DNA of 64,000 nt from Massilia endophytica (GTDB lineage: Bacteria > Pseudomonadota > Gammaproteobacteria > Burkholderiales > Burkholderiaceae_D): positions 2,480,001 through 2,544,000 of the forward strand of contig NZ_CP088952.1 in assembly GCF_021165955.1 (NCBI RefSeq), in the 5' to 3' direction. Numbering within the stretch: the stretch's first letter is position 1; each line of letters starts with the position of its first letter. The notes under the pieces are model-generated. The model was not told where the DNA came from and searched no databases. It was given only the letters and a program-made list of their open reading frames with translations. Positions 24,015-34,238 of this stretch are shown here, in pieces. Position numbers and translations under genes: made by a program.

Positions 24015-27000
24015 CGCTGTCCTCCCCTGGCGCGCCATGGCGCAGCAGTTCGTCCAGGCTGTCCAGCAGCGCCAGGTCGGGCGCCAGCAGGTAGCAGCCG
24101 CGCGTCGCGGGATTGGCCACGCCGCGCAGGAAGAAAAACACCGCGCCGCCCAGCTGCGCCGCCGGATCGTAGCCTTCGCCCAGACGGCTTTGCAGCAGCC
24201 GGTGCAGGGCCAGCATGTAGATGGCGCCCTGGATGTCGTAGCGGTGTTCCGCCATGCCGCGTGCCAGCGCCGCCTTGTGATAGGCCGCGTCGTTGCCGCC
24301 CAGGGCATTCGACTTGTAGTCCAGCACCCAATAACGGCCTTCGTGCTCGAACACCAGGTCGCTGAAGCCTTTCAGCATGCCGTGCAGCTGGCGCTCCGGC
24401 AACGCGGGACGCGAGATGCCGTCCAGCAGGTGCGTGCGGCACAGCCGGTCCAGGGCGCGCGAGGACAGGCGTTCGCTCGGGAACCAGAATTCCATCTCCG
24501 GCAGCACCGCGCCTATGCCGTCCAGCGCCACGCCCAGCGGGGGCAGCGGCGTGGTGGCGATGGCGCGAATCCAGGCCAGTGCGTCGTCCAGGCGGTTGCC
24601 CCAGCCCGCGCGCTCGATGCGGCGCGTGATGCGGTTCTCGAAATTCGGCTCGTGGACTGCTGCAAAACCTTCACCGCCCAGCCATTCCAGCTGTTCGTGC
24701 AGGAAGTTGCCCGGCATGGAGCCACGCGGGAAGCGGTGCCACGCCGCGTCGTCGATGCGCCCGATGGCGGGCGCGTCATCGTCCATCAGCTTCTCTTCCA
24801 ATGCGCCGCGCGGTGCGGGCGCCACGGCGGCAGTGCGCTGCGCTTCCACGGGCGCGGCGCTGCGCCGCACCAGGGAAGTGAAGCTGCCGACCGACCAGTC
24901 CCTTTCGAAGTCCGCATCGAAAGGCTGGGCATCGACCAGGGGCGGCCGCTGCTCGACCCGTTCCAGCATGGTGGGGTGCCGCAGCTCCGGCAGGCTGCCG
25001 ATGGCGATGGCGTCGCAGTCGGCGCGCAGGCGCTGCCAGCGCTCCTGCAGCTGGTCCGCCGGGAGAGCCTCCCCACCCGTAAGCAGGTAGCCGAGGGCGG
25101 ATTCGTGCAGGGTATTCTCGCCGTCCTTGCGGCCGGGCAGCGCCGCAACGCCCAGCCACAGGAAATGGCGGGCGCGCGTCAGCGCAACATAGAGCAGGCG
25201 CAGGTCTTCCTCCAGCCGCGCCGCCTCCGCGGCCGCGTGGGCCTCGTCCGAGAGCGCCATGTCGATGCGCCGCACCCCATCCTCCGCCGTGTACTCGAAG
25301 AAGCTGCGGTTGCGCTTTTCCACCTTGCGCGCGGTGACGGCGAAGGGCAGATAGACCAGCGGGTACTCCAGGCCCTTGGACTTGTGTACCGTGACCACTT
25401 TCACCAGCTCCGCATCCGACTCAAGGCGTAACACGCGCTCGTCGCTGCTGTCGCCGCTGCCTTCGAGCTGCTCCGCCATCCAGCGGATCAGGGCCTGTTC
25501 GCCATCGAGCTGCCGGCTGGCCGATTGCAGCAGCTCCGCCAGGTGCAGCAGGTTGGTCAGGCGGCGCTCTCCTCCCGGCTGCGCCAGCAGCGCGGCGGGC
25601 AGGCCCAGTTCATGGATGAAGCGGCGCAGCATGGCCAGCACGCCCTGCCGCTGCCAGACGCCATGCAGGGCCTTGAGCTGGTCCACGCGCTGCTCCCACG
25701 CCAATTCGTCGGAAGAAAGGCGCGCCAGCTCCGCCAGCGGCAGGCCCGCCGTACGGGTGGCGAAGGCGGCGCGCGCCAGCGCACCGTCGAGCGGATTGGC
25801 CAGGGCGGACAGCCAGCGCAGCATGTCCTGCGCCTCCTCGCTTTCCAGCACCGAATCCTTGTCCGACAGGTAGACGCTCGGCACGCCGCGCCGCTGCAGG
25901 GCCTTGCGCACGGCTCCCGCCTCTCGCCGGTCGCGCACGAGAATGGCGATGTCGGCAGGCTGCAGGCGGCGGAAGCCGGAGGGCCCGTCGAAGCCCGACC
26001 GGGAGTCGTTCAGCAGGCAGACGATATGCTCCGCGCAGTGGTGGGCGAAGTACTCGCGGTAGGCGTCCTGCTTCAGGCCTTCGGCGCCGCAGGAAACCGT
26101 GAGCGCCTGCACCTGTCCGTCCACGCCGACCAGGCGTTCCGGCCTTCCTTTCGCGCCTACGGGCTCGAAGGGCAGCGGATTGATGGCGCCGTCGCGGAAG
26201 CGGAAAGCCCCGCGCACGAAGCCGCCCTCGCCGCCAATACCTTCAGCGTGCAGGAAGATCTGGTTCACGGCCTGCACCAGTTCCGCCGTGGAGCGGTAGT
26301 TGGTGCCCAGCTGGTAATGGCGGCCTTCCGTCGCCCGGCGCGCGGAAAGGTAGCTGTGGATGTCCGCGCCGCGGAAGCCGTAAATGGACTGTTTGGGGTC
26401 GCCGATCAGGAACAGGCCCAGTGCGGGATCGTTGTCCGCCACGCGGTACAGCAGGTCGAAGATGCGGTACTGGCTGGGCGCCGTATCCTGGAACTCGTCG
26501 ACCAGGGCCACAGGGTACTGCTCCGTGATGCGCTTGCGCAGCGCCTCTCCGTTGGCGCCTTCCAGCGCTGCCTTCAGGCGCTCGAGCATGTCGGCGAAAC
26601 CGAACTGGCGGTTGCGCCGCTTGAGTTCATCGATGCGGCGCGCGATCACGGCCGCAGCGTGCCGGTACAGTGCATGCTTCAGCGGCTCGATGGCGGCCAG
26701 CGCCTCCGCCAGCGGCGCAACGGCGTCGAAATCGGCCGGGATGGAGGGCGTGAAGTCCCTCGCGCAGGCGTCGGCAATGCCTTCGGGCGTCAGCCTGCGC
26801 CAGGCCGTGGCGTTCAGCGCCGGTTCCACGGCCTGCGGATCGGCGGCCCAGTCGCGCAGCGCGGCGAACCATTTTGCCACCGACTCCGGTTTCATCTTGA
26901 CGCCATTGAAGCACTTGGGCATCGCCTCGCGCTGCTGGGCGATCCATGCTTCCATGCGGTCCGCCCGTTCCACCCAGCCTTCCTTCAGGCGGGCCAGCGC

Positions 27001-27696
27001 GGCCTGCTGCTCGCGCTGCACGCGGGCGATCAAGGCAGCCAGGCCTTCGCGCTGCGCCCTGGCCTCCACATCCAGGGAGGCGGCGCGCGGAACGAGTTCG
27101 CGCATGGTGCGCTTCAGAACCTCGACGTCGGACCAGCAGGACTGCAGCAGTGACAGGGCATGCGCGTTCAGGGGGTAAACCTGCTGGCGCCAGTAGTCAT
27201 GCGCGGCGTCCTCGAACAGCGCCGCCTCGTCTCCCACCAGTTCTTCGTCGAACAGGCTGCCGCTGTCGAAGGCGTGTTCGCGCAGCATGCGCTGGCACCA
27301 GGCGTCGATGGTGAAGATCGCCGCCTCGTCCATGGTCTCCGCCGCCAGCATGAGGCGGTGCGCCGCCTGCTGGCGCACCGTCTCGTCGGGGCAGGATGCC
27401 ATCAGCGCGTCCAGGTAGGCGTCATCGCCTCCTGACTCGCCACGGAAGCGCGCCGCCGCCTCCACCAGCCGTTCGCGGATGCGGTTGGAGAGTTCGCGGG
27501 TGGCGGCGCGTGTGAAGGTCATCACCAGGATATCCGGCGGCAGCAGCGGGCGCGGGTAGCCATCCGCGCCGCCATGGCCCAGCACCAGGCGCAGGTAGAG
27601 CGCCGCGATGGTCCATGTTTTGCCCGTGCCTGCGCTGGCCTCAATCAGGCGCGAACCGTGCAGGGGAAAGCTCAGGGGCTGGAGAAGCTGGCTCAC
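24004..27696 (-). CDS. recB: RecB, exonuclease V helicase-nuclease subunit
   Basis: RecB is the 3'-5' helicase and sole nuclease of RecBCD, acting on double-strand ends. The 1230-residue protein has UvrD-type motifs: LIEASAGTGKTWTIAALYLR near the N-terminus, VMTFTRAATRELSNRIRERL, ALVDEFQDTAPSQYRIFDLL and VHKSKGLEYPLVYLP. The C-terminal nuclease contains YWVLDYKSNALG (Asp and Lys of the active site, about residue 1125). The start is a GTG at 27696 overlapping the recC stop by four bases (GTGA) with GGAGGAGGA upstream; the longer frame to 28176 lies inside recC and is rejected. Confidence 0.95.
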   Translation of the reverse strand: MSQLLQPLSFPLHGSRLIEASAGTGKTWTIAALYLRLVLGHGGADGYPRPLLPPDILVMTFTRAATRELSNRIRERLVEAAARFRGESGGDDAYLDALMASCPDETVRQQAAHRLMLAAETMDEAAIFTIDAWCQRMLREHAFDSGSLFDEELVGDEAALFEDAAHDYWRQQVYPLNAHALSLLQSCWSDVEVLKRTMRELVPRAASLDVEARAQREGLAALIARVQREQQAALARLKEGWVERADRMEAWIAQQREAMPKCFNGVKMKPESVAKWFAALRDWAADPQAVEPALNATAWRRLTPEGIADACARDFTPSIPADFDAVAPLAEALAAIEPLKHALYRHAAAVIARRIDELKRRNRQFGFADMLERLKAALEGANGEALRKRITEQYPVALVDEFQDTAPSQYRIFDLLYRVADNDPALGLFLIGDPKQSIYGFRGADIHSYLSARRATEGRHYQLGTNYRSTAELVQAVNQIFLHAEGIGGEGGFVRGAFRFRDGAINPLPFEPVGAKGRPERLVGVDGQVQALTVSCGAEGLKQDAYREYFAHHCAEHIVCLLNDSRSGFDGPSGFRRLQPADIAILVRDRREAGAVRKALQRRGVPSVYLSDKDSVLESEEAQDMLRWLSALANPLDGALARAAFATRTAGLPLAELARLSSDELAWEQRVDQLKALHGVWQRQGVLAMLRRFIHELGLPAALLAQPGGERRLTNLLHLAELLQSASRQLDGEQALIRWMAEQLEGSGDSSDERVLRLESDAELVKVVTVHKSKGLEYPLVYLPFAVTARKVEKRNRSFFEYTAEDGVRRIDMALSDEAHAAAEAARLEEDLRLLYVALTRARHFLWLGVAALPGRKDGENTLHESALGYLLTGGEALPADQLQERWQRLRADCDAIAIGSLPELRHPTMLERVEQRPPLVDAQPFDADFERDWSVGSFTSLVRRSAAPVEAQRTAAVAPAPRGALEEKLMDDDAPAIGRIDDAAWHRFPRGSMPGNFLHEQLEWLGGEGFAAVHEPNFENRITRRIERAGWGNRLDDALAWIRAIATTPLPPLGVALDGIGAVLPEMEFWFPSERLSSRALDRLCRTHLLDGISRPALPERQLHGMLKGFSDLVFEHEGRYWVLDYKSNALGGNDAAYHKAALARGMAEHRYDIQGAIYMLALHRLLQSRLGEGYDPAAQLGGAVFFFLRGVANPATRGCYLLAPDLALLDSLDELLRHGAPGEDSDED

Positions 27697-30600
27697 TCGT
27701 CCTCCTCCGCGCCCTCGATCGCTTCGATCACGAGGGAGGTGTCGAGCCATTCGGCCAGCGGCCCATACAGCTCCAGGGTGCGTGCGGTGAAGCCTTCCTC
27801 GGCCGCCAGCGCCGCATACTCCGGCCACAGGCGCGCCAGGCACTGGTCCGCCACCTCGCCGTCCACTTCGAAGCCGCCATCGTAGACGGCGCGCGGATCG
27901 CCCTGGCGCACGAAGGCGAGACCGGTCTTGCAGGCCGTGGGCAGGGGCCGGTCCATGTTCGCGCGCCACAGCGCTGCCAGCGATTCGAGCGTGGCCAGCG
28001 ATTCCGCCCGGTCCAGTGCGGGCATGCGGATCACGGCATCGCGTGCCACGAGGACGCCGCCCACCGGCATTCCCTGGGCCGCCGCCGCGAGCTGGCGCAG
28101 CCACATGGGAATGAGCTTGTCGCCGCGCGGCGCACCCGATTTGTCCAGCGCCTTGGACGACATCTGCAGAAGCCACACGGTTTCGCTGCCGTTGCTGCTC
28201 AGCTGGTCGATCCAGTCTTCGAGTACCAGTCCTGCCAGCGGCAGGCTGATCGCCAGCTTGGGCGCCGCCTGCTGATACTGGCGGCGCAGCTCCAGCCAGC
28301 GCTGGCGCACGGGCAGCAGGGTATCCACCAGCTCGTGCTGCATGCGCTCCCCGATCAGGCCGATGGGCAGCACACCCTCGCGCTTCAGCCGTTCGGCGCG
28401 CGCTGCCAGCCCTGCCCTCACGCCGTCCTCTTCGGGTTCTCCTTCGTCCTCCAGCATGGCGTCTTCCAGCACGTAGCGTTCGAGGGCGTTCAGCGCAAAG
28501 GGCTCTTCGTCCTCGCCTACCAGCGCGGCGTCGCCGAACATTACGCCCAGGCGCTGGCGGAAGAAATAGCGCACGGGCTGGCGGATAAAGGCGGACAGCG
28601 CGCCAAGCCGCAGCCGGAAACCGGGATCCGTCTCATATGGCGGCAGCTCCTGCTCCTGCATCCCGTCCTGGTCCGCCGTGTGCGCCGCCCGCCATTCGCC
28701 AGCATAGGTCAGCAGGCCGCCGCGTTCGAAGTAGCGGCGGCTGAAGGGCTGCAGGGCATGCTCCGTGCTGCGTTCGGCCAGGTCGAGCCGCCAGCCCGCC
28801 TTCAGGTAGTCGCACAGCTGGGACACCAGCACGGAGGGAGGCTGTTCGCTGTTGTCGCGCACATTGCGTCCGCACCAGCTGATATACAGCTTGTCGCGCG
28901 CGGCCAGCATGGCCTCCAGCATCAGGTAGCGGTCGTCGTCGCGCCGCGAGCGGTCGCCGGGACGCGCCATGCCGGGCAGCGCCAGCAGGTCGAAATCGGC
29001 CTTGCTGGCGCGGCGCGGGAAGTCGCCGTCGTTCATGCCCAGGAGGCAGACGGCGCGGAAAGGCACGGCGCGCATCGGCATCAGGGTGCAGAAGGTCACA
29101 CCGCCGGACACGAACTGGTGTTCCAGCGAAGGCTCGTCCAGGGCGCCCAGCCAGGCTTCGCGCAGCACGGCGAGCGGCACCGCCTCGTCGAAACCCGCGC
29201 CTTCGCAGGTTTCCAGCCATTTGTTCAGGGTGTCGTCCAGCTGCTTGAGGGTGAGCTTGTCGTCCTGGTCGCCGCCATCGAAGAAAGCGGCCAGCAGCGT
29301 GCGCGCCTGTTCGCCCCAGTCGGCGGGCGTGCGCGGCTGCTCCAGGCGTTCGCGCCAGGCCAGCAGCTGCTCCACCAGCTGCGCCAGCGATCCGGCCAGC
29401 GCCGCATCCAGGCCTCCCACTTCAGGGTAGGGCTCGATATCGCCGAAGGCCGCTTCGCTGCCGCTCGCATAGCCGAGCAGCATGCGGCGCACGCCGAAGA
29501 TCCAGGCATTCTGCTCGCCCGCCGGACCGAGACCCAGGCCCTCGCGGTGCTCCCGGTCCAGGCCCCAGCGCACGCCAGCGCCTTCGATCCAGCGGCCAAG
29601 CGTGGGCAGGTCTTCTTCGTCCAGCCCGAAACGGCGGGCCAGCGCAGGCACGTCCAGCAGGTCGCGCACTTCGCTCTGGCGGCAGCGCTGCTGCGGCAGC
29701 CGCAGCAGCCACTCCAGGGCGACCAGCAGCGGATTCATGCTGCGGTCGTTCACATCGCCGATCTCGAAGGGAATGTAGCGCGGGTCGCTGCGGCGATGCT
29801 GGCCGAAGACGGCGTGGATGGCCGCTGTGAAGACGTCGATATCCGGCACCATCACCACCACGTCGCGCGGGCGCAGCGAGGCGTCGGCAGCAAACATGGA
29901 CAGCAGCTGGTCGTGCAGGACCTCCACTTCCCGCTGCACACTGTGGGCGATGTGGAATTCGATGGACCGGTCCTGCGCAGGCGGCACAGGCCAATGGTGC
30001 TCGCTGAGCGGAAGCAGTTCGCGCACGGCGGCCTGCAGCTGCGAAAGCAGCGTATCGCCGTCATCCTCGCTGAACAGGTCGATGCGCAGCTGGCCTTCCT
30101 CGCCCTGCGCGGCGGCAGCTTCGTCGAATTCGTCCAGCATGCGGATGTAATCGCGGCCCTGGCGCCCCCAGCTCGCCAGCAGCGGATGCGTGTGCGCGTG
30201 CAGCGCCTCCAGCGGAATCTGGCCCAGGTCCACGCCCTTGCGCAGCTTCTGGCGGCGGTGCGCGGCGCGCAGCAGGTCGCGGCCGTCGATGATGTCGCCC
30301 CAATAGTAGCGGCAGGGATTGGGCACGGCCAGAATCACCTGCGTATAGCCCGCCAGCGAGGCGAGCGCCTGCAAGGTCTGGTAAGGCAGCGCGGATACGC
30401 CAAAAAGCACCACGCGGCGCGGCAGGGGTTCGAGCGGCTGCGCGCCCTGCTCCGCCTTGCGCACGAATTCACTGTGCACGCTGGCCCGCCCCAGGCCGCG
30501 CTCCTGTTCCGGCACGCTCTCCATCACACTGCGCCACAAGGCGGCTTGCCAGCGCTGGTCCTCCGGCAGCGGCAGCGTCCCGCCGCGCGCGCTGCGCAGC

Positions 30601-31085
30601 ACATCGCGGCCCGCCGACCAGTCCTCCAGCCAGTCGGCACGGTAGACCTGGTACTGGTCGAACAGGTCGGCCAGGCGTTCGGCAAGCTGCAGCCGCCGTT
30701 CCGGGTCGCCGTCGGCCAGGAAGTGCCGCAATGGGGAAAAAACCGGCTGCGCCAGCAGCGCAGGCAGGAGGCGCATCAGGCGCCAGGTCAATGGGCCCTT
30801 GTCGAAGGCGGACACGGAGGGCACGCGCTCGCGCCCCAGCATGCCGCGGTAGGCCTCCCACAGGAAGCGCGCAGGCAGGGCCACGCGCGTGGCGGCGCAC
30901 ACGCCGCTTTCCTCCGCCAGCGCGATCTTCAGCCATTCGGCCACACCGTTGGACTGCACCAGGATACGTTCGGTCTCCAGCGGACCGAGGGGATGCGCCG
31001 CCAGCCACTGGAACACGGCTGCGCGCAGCTGTTCCAGCTGGTTGCCGTGCAGGATGATCAGACCGGGTGCGATGGAACTTGCCAT
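27693..31085 (-). CDS. recC: RecC, exonuclease V Chi-recognition subunit
   Basis: RecC splits the DNA duplex and recognises Chi in RecBCD. The 1130-residue length matches the family. The N-terminus LIILHGNQLEQLRAAVFQWL, the block ILVQSNGVAEWLKIALAEE and the later VPFRAVCLLGMNDGDFPRR are typical. It opens the recC-recB-recD operon, all coupled by short overlaps. It lies only 29 bp after the hybrid kinase gene on the same strand, so read-through is possible. No ribosome site directly precedes the ATG (see 31087-31107). Confidence 0.94.
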   Translation of the reverse strand: MASSIAPGLIILHGNQLEQLRAAVFQWLAAHPLGPLETERILVQSNGVAEWLKIALAEESGVCAATRVALPARFLWEAYRGMLGRERVPSVSAFDKGPLTWRLMRLLPALLAQPVFSPLRHFLADGDPERRLQLAERLADLFDQYQVYRADWLEDWSAGRDVLRSARGGTLPLPEDQRWQAALWRSVMESVPEQERGLGRASVHSEFVRKAEQGAQPLEPLPRRVVLFGVSALPYQTLQALASLAGYTQVILAVPNPCRYYWGDIIDGRDLLRAAHRRQKLRKGVDLGQIPLEALHAHTHPLLASWGRQGRDYIRMLDEFDEAAAAQGEEGQLRIDLFSEDDGDTLLSQLQAAVRELLPLSEHHWPVPPAQDRSIEFHIAHSVQREVEVLHDQLLSMFAADASLRPRDVVVMVPDIDVFTAAIHAVFGQHRRSDPRYIPFEIGDVNDRSMNPLLVALEWLLRLPQQRCRQSEVRDLLDVPALARRFGLDEEDLPTLGRWIEGAGVRWGLDREHREGLGLGPAGEQNAWIFGVRRMLLGYASGSEAAFGDIEPYPEVGGLDAALAGSLAQLVEQLLAWRERLEQPRTPADWGEQARTLLAAFFDGGDQDDKLTLKQLDDTLNKWLETCEGAGFDEAVPLAVLREAWLGALDEPSLEHQFVSGGVTFCTLMPMRAVPFRAVCLLGMNDGDFPRRASKADFDLLALPGMARPGDRSRRDDDRYLMLEAMLAARDKLYISWCGRNVRDNSEQPPSVLVSQLCDYLKAGWRLDLAERSTEHALQPFSRRYFERGGLLTYAGEWRAAHTADQDGMQEQELPPYETDPGFRLRLGALSAFIRQPVRYFFRQRLGVMFGDAALVGEDEEPFALNALERYVLEDAMLEDEGEPEEDGVRAGLAARAERLKREGVLPIGLIGERMQHELVDTLLPVRQRWLELRRQYQQAAPKLAISLPLAGLVLEDWIDQLSSNGSETVWLLQMSSKALDKSGAPRGDKLIPMWLRQLAAAAQGMPVGGVLVARDAVIRMPALDRAESLATLESLAALWRANMDRPLPTACKTGLAFVRQGDPRAVYDGGFEVDGEVADQCLARLWPEYAALAAEEGFTARTLELYGPLAEWLDTSLVIEAIEGAEEDE

Positions 31086-31086
31086 A

Positions 31087-31107
31087 GGAGGCTATTATCG
31101 CCTCTCC
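31087..31107 (-). promoter_or_regulatory. Possible ribosome-site-masking hairpin before recC
   Basis: On the minus strand the purine-rich GGAGAGGC is followed seven bases later by GCCTCC and then the recC ATG. GAGGC (31104-31100) can pair with GCCTC (31092-31088). The only Shine-Dalgarno-like run upstream of recC would thus be paired with CCTCC next to the start codon. This could keep recC translation low; it is an inference from sequence only. Confidence 0.35.
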
Positions 31108-31114
31108 CGGCCGC

Positions 31115-34100
31115 TCATGGAAGTTGCTCCGACATTTCAGCGGGAATCTGCTGCTTCAGGCGCTCCAGCAGCGAGTGCATGCGCGCGACGATCTCCTGCG
31201 CCTGTCCCGGGTCGCCGTCCGCGGGCAGCTGCTCCAGCTCCAGGCAAAGGGCCGCGAAACTCATGGCGCCCACCGCCCGCGCGGCGGATTTGATGCGGTG
31301 TCCCAGTTCGGACAGGCGCACATTGTCGCCGCGCCGCAGCGCCTCATCCACCTCCCCCAGGCCGTCGCGCGCGGAATCGAGGAACATCAGCGCGTACTTG
31401 CGCATCTTTTCGGGCTTGCTGCCGAAGGTCTGGGCCAGGGCCGCCATGTCGAACAGGGGCGCGTCCGCCACGGGCGCAGGAGGCACTTCCGCGCGTACCG
31501 CGGCCGCATGCGCCGTTCCTCCTTCCGCCGCGCGCTGGCTCATCCAGCGCGCCAGCACGGAGAACAGCAGCCTGGGTTCGATCGGCTTGGTCACGAATTC
31601 GTCCATGCCGGCAGCCAGGCAGCGCGCCTGGTCCTCGCGGCCCGCATTGGCCGTCATGGCGATCACTAAAGTGCCCGAGAGGCGTGGATCGGAGCGGATC
31701 AGGCGCGTGGTCTCGTAGCCGTCCATCACCGGCATCTGAATATCCATCAGCACGCAGTCGAAGTGCTCCTTGAGCAGCAGGTCGATGGCCTCCTTGCCAT
31801 TGTTAGCCACAACCACCGTGGCGCCGGCATCCTCCAGCAGCTCCTGGCCCACCTGCTGGCTGAAGACATTGTCCTCCACCAGCAGGATCGAGGCGCCTTC
31901 GATGGAGGCGCGCATGTCCGGCGCCAGCGGCGCGCCCGTGGCAGGCGTGAAGATCGCGGGACATTTCTGCAGGCGCGCCGTGAACCAGAAGGTGCTCCCC
32001 ACGCCGGGCGTGCTCTCCACGCCCACCTCGCCGCCCATCAGCTCCGCCAGCTGCTTGCTGATGACAAGGCCCAGCCCCGTGCCGCCGTAGCGCCGCGTGG
32101 TAGAGGCGTCGGCCTGGTGGAATGACTGGAACAGGCCCGCCACCTGCTGCGCCGTCATGCCGATGCCCTGGTCCTGCACCTCGAAGCGCACCAGCACACT
32201 GTTGCCCCGGTCCTCCAACGCCCGCGCGCGAATGAAGACCTTGCCCTTTTCCGAGAACTTGATGGCGTTGCTGGTGAAGTTCAGGAGTACCTGCTCCAGG
32301 CGCAGTGGGTCGCCGCGCAGCTGGTTCTCCAGGCCCGGCCAGATCTCGAACACAAGCTCGAGGCCGCGCCGCGCCGCTTGCTCGCCCAGCTGGCCAGTGA
32401 TATTGGAAAGCAGTGCGCCCAGCTCGAAGTCCAGCACTTCCAGATCGAGCTTGCCTGCCTCGATCTTCGAGAAGTCGAGGATGTCGTTGATGATGCCCAG
32501 CAGGTGCTGGCTCGAATGGTAGATCTTCTGCAGATAGTCGCGCTGCTTCGGATCGGCGACGGACTTGAGCGCCAGGTGCGCCATGCCGATAATGCTGTTC
32601 ATCGGCGTGCGGATCTCGTGGCTCATATTGGACAGGAAATCGCTCTTGGCGCGGCTCGCGGCCTGCGCCTCCTCCTTCAGCCGGTTCAGTTCCGACACAT
32701 CCGTAGACAGCGCCAGCACGGCCATCGCCTCGGCGCTCAGCTCCACCGGCGCCTTCACGGTCCACCAGTGCCGCAGCTTGCCGTCCACGTCGGGCGACTG
32801 CACATCACCGGCCAGCTTGAGGCCTTCCGCAAGGACGCGGCTTTCCTCGGCCCACGCCGCATCCGCCTCGGCGACGGGCATGAGCTCGCGGTCCAGGCGG
32901 CCGATGATCTCCTCCGGCGGCTTGCCCATGGCCTCGGCCATGCGCGCATTCACGTAGATATAGCGGCGGTCCTCGCCCTTCAGGTAGACGCGCGCATCCA
33001 CGTTATTGAGCACGCTGTCCAGCAAGCGGCGCTGCTCCTGGGCGCTGCGCCGCTGCGAGGTCACGGTATATACGTAGCCGAAGAGCAGCAGGCTGCCCAC
33101 GAAGCCGGTGACCATCGACACGAAAGGCAGCCACTGGTCGAAACCGCTGATCATGTCCGCCTTGCGCACCATGAACTGCGCCTTCCACAGCGAGCCGTTG
33201 AAGTCGATCGGCAGCACAGCGATGAAGTACTGGTCCGGGTCGGCCAGCGCGGGCGGCGCGTCGATGGAGCCGTTATCGTTGTACAGCAGGCGGTCGTCCG
33301 GGGTGATGGCCAGGGTGCGCTGCTCCGGGCTGTTACCGGCCGCGGCGTACAGCACAAGGCGCAGCTGCTGGTTGGCCATCTGGTGAATGGCCTCCTGCAC
33401 CAGGCGCGCCACGGAAAAACCGATGCCCACCGATCCGAGGAAGGCGGCGCGGCGCTCCGCCACATTCCCGGCCGGCATGCCTGGGCGGTACACGGGCAGG
33501 CGCATGCCCAGGCCGATATGCGGCACGGGTCCCTTGACCACCACCGGCTGCCCGGAAGCGCTCATGCGGCCCGTGTCACGCGCCAGGCTGAGCGCCTTCT
33601 CGATCGCAGGGTTGGCGATGATATCGACGCCGAACTTCTCCTTCAGCGTTTCCATGGGTTCCAGCCAGGTCAGCGGCGCGTAGTGCGGCCGCCGTCCGGG
33701 CGGACGGATATCGAATTCCGGGTAGCCGTCGGCGCGCACGGCGGCCACGAAGGCGTCGCGCTCCGCATCGCTTACGTCCGGCGCATAGTTCACGGCCTGG
33801 ATGGCCGGGAAGTACTGCGGCAGGTCCAGGGCTCTCACATAGCGCCCGAACTGCCCGCGGGTCAGGTTCTCGTTCGTCTGGAACAGGGCGACCAGGCCGC
33901 GCACCACGTCGGAATAGGACTTCACGCGCGAAGAAATACTGTATTGCGTGGCCCGCGTCAGGTTCTCGAAACGCGCCTGCGCCTCGTCATGCACCGAGTT
34001 GTGCACGACCACGAAGAGCGTTACGCCCACCGCGGACGCCAGGCTCAGCCCGAGCACCCACAGCAGCAGCCTGCTGCCGGCCAATCCTCGCTGTGCGGTG

Positions 34101-34138
34101 CGTGTCGCTCGCATGGGTCTCGCGGTGTCTTCTTGCAT
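31115..34138 (-). CDS. CHASE-PAS hybrid histidine kinase with REC and Hpt
   Basis: The 1007-residue inner-membrane kinase has a first membrane segment at ~23-46, a periplasmic CHASE-type sensor to ~335, a second segment at ~337-359, a PAS domain at ~370-485, HisKA with NMSHEIRTPMN (His507), HATPase with QDQGIGM and YGGTGLGL, a receiver with MDIQMP (Asp799) and a C-terminal Hpt domain (GHRIKSAARAVGA, His947). This is a full unorthodox phosphorelay of the BarA/ArcB kind. The output regulator is not next to it. It is followed on the same strand by recC. Confidence 0.93.
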   Translation of the reverse strand: MQEDTARPMRATRTAQRGLAGSRLLLWVLGLSLASAVGVTLFVVVHNSVHDEAQARFENLTRATQYSISSRVKSYSDVVRGLVALFQTNENLTRGQFGRYVRALDLPQYFPAIQAVNYAPDVSDAERDAFVAAVRADGYPEFDIRPPGRRPHYAPLTWLEPMETLKEKFGVDIIANPAIEKALSLARDTGRMSASGQPVVVKGPVPHIGLGMRLPVYRPGMPAGNVAERRAAFLGSVGIGFSVARLVQEAIHQMANQQLRLVLYAAAGNSPEQRTLAITPDDRLLYNDNGSIDAPPALADPDQYFIAVLPIDFNGSLWKAQFMVRKADMISGFDQWLPFVSMVTGFVGSLLLFGYVYTVTSQRRSAQEQRRLLDSVLNNVDARVYLKGEDRRYIYVNARMAEAMGKPPEEIIGRLDRELMPVAEADAAWAEESRVLAEGLKLAGDVQSPDVDGKLRHWWTVKAPVELSAEAMAVLALSTDVSELNRLKEEAQAASRAKSDFLSNMSHEIRTPMNSIIGMAHLALKSVADPKQRDYLQKIYHSSQHLLGIINDILDFSKIEAGKLDLEVLDFELGALLSNITGQLGEQAARRGLELVFEIWPGLENQLRGDPLRLEQVLLNFTSNAIKFSEKGKVFIRARALEDRGNSVLVRFEVQDQGIGMTAQQVAGLFQSFHQADASTTRRYGGTGLGLVISKQLAELMGGEVGVESTPGVGSTFWFTARLQKCPAIFTPATGAPLAPDMRASIEGASILLVEDNVFSQQVGQELLEDAGATVVVANNGKEAIDLLLKEHFDCVLMDIQMPVMDGYETTRLIRSDPRLSGTLVIAMTANAGREDQARCLAAGMDEFVTKPIEPRLLFSVLARWMSQRAAEGGTAHAAAVRAEVPPAPVADAPLFDMAALAQTFGSKPEKMRKYALMFLDSARDGLGEVDEALRRGDNVRLSELGHRIKSAARAVGAMSFAALCLELEQLPADGDPGQAQEIVARMHSLLERLKQQIPAEMSEQLP

Positions 34139-34238
34139 GGGGGCAGCATACTATCAAAGCCTGCGCTGAAACAAACTTGCTGCACGCAGCCAAGGAACTT
34201 GCGGTCACCCGCCCTGTCAAACCGGACAGGAGGCTCCC

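Noticed and set aside
22065..24365. Long plus-strand frame opposite recD
   Set aside because: Shadow of recD, with no ribosome site or recognisable domain.
27697..28176. N-terminal extension of recB
   Set aside because: It lies entirely inside recC in another frame. The GTG at 27696 with GGAGGAGGA and the immediate helicase motif gives the family start.
27615..31718. Very long plus-strand open frame (1367 codons) opposite recB-recC
   Set aside because: It mirrors the codon bias of the recC strand (GC-rich third positions suppress stops), has His/Gln/Arg-rich shadow composition, no ribosome site and no domain.
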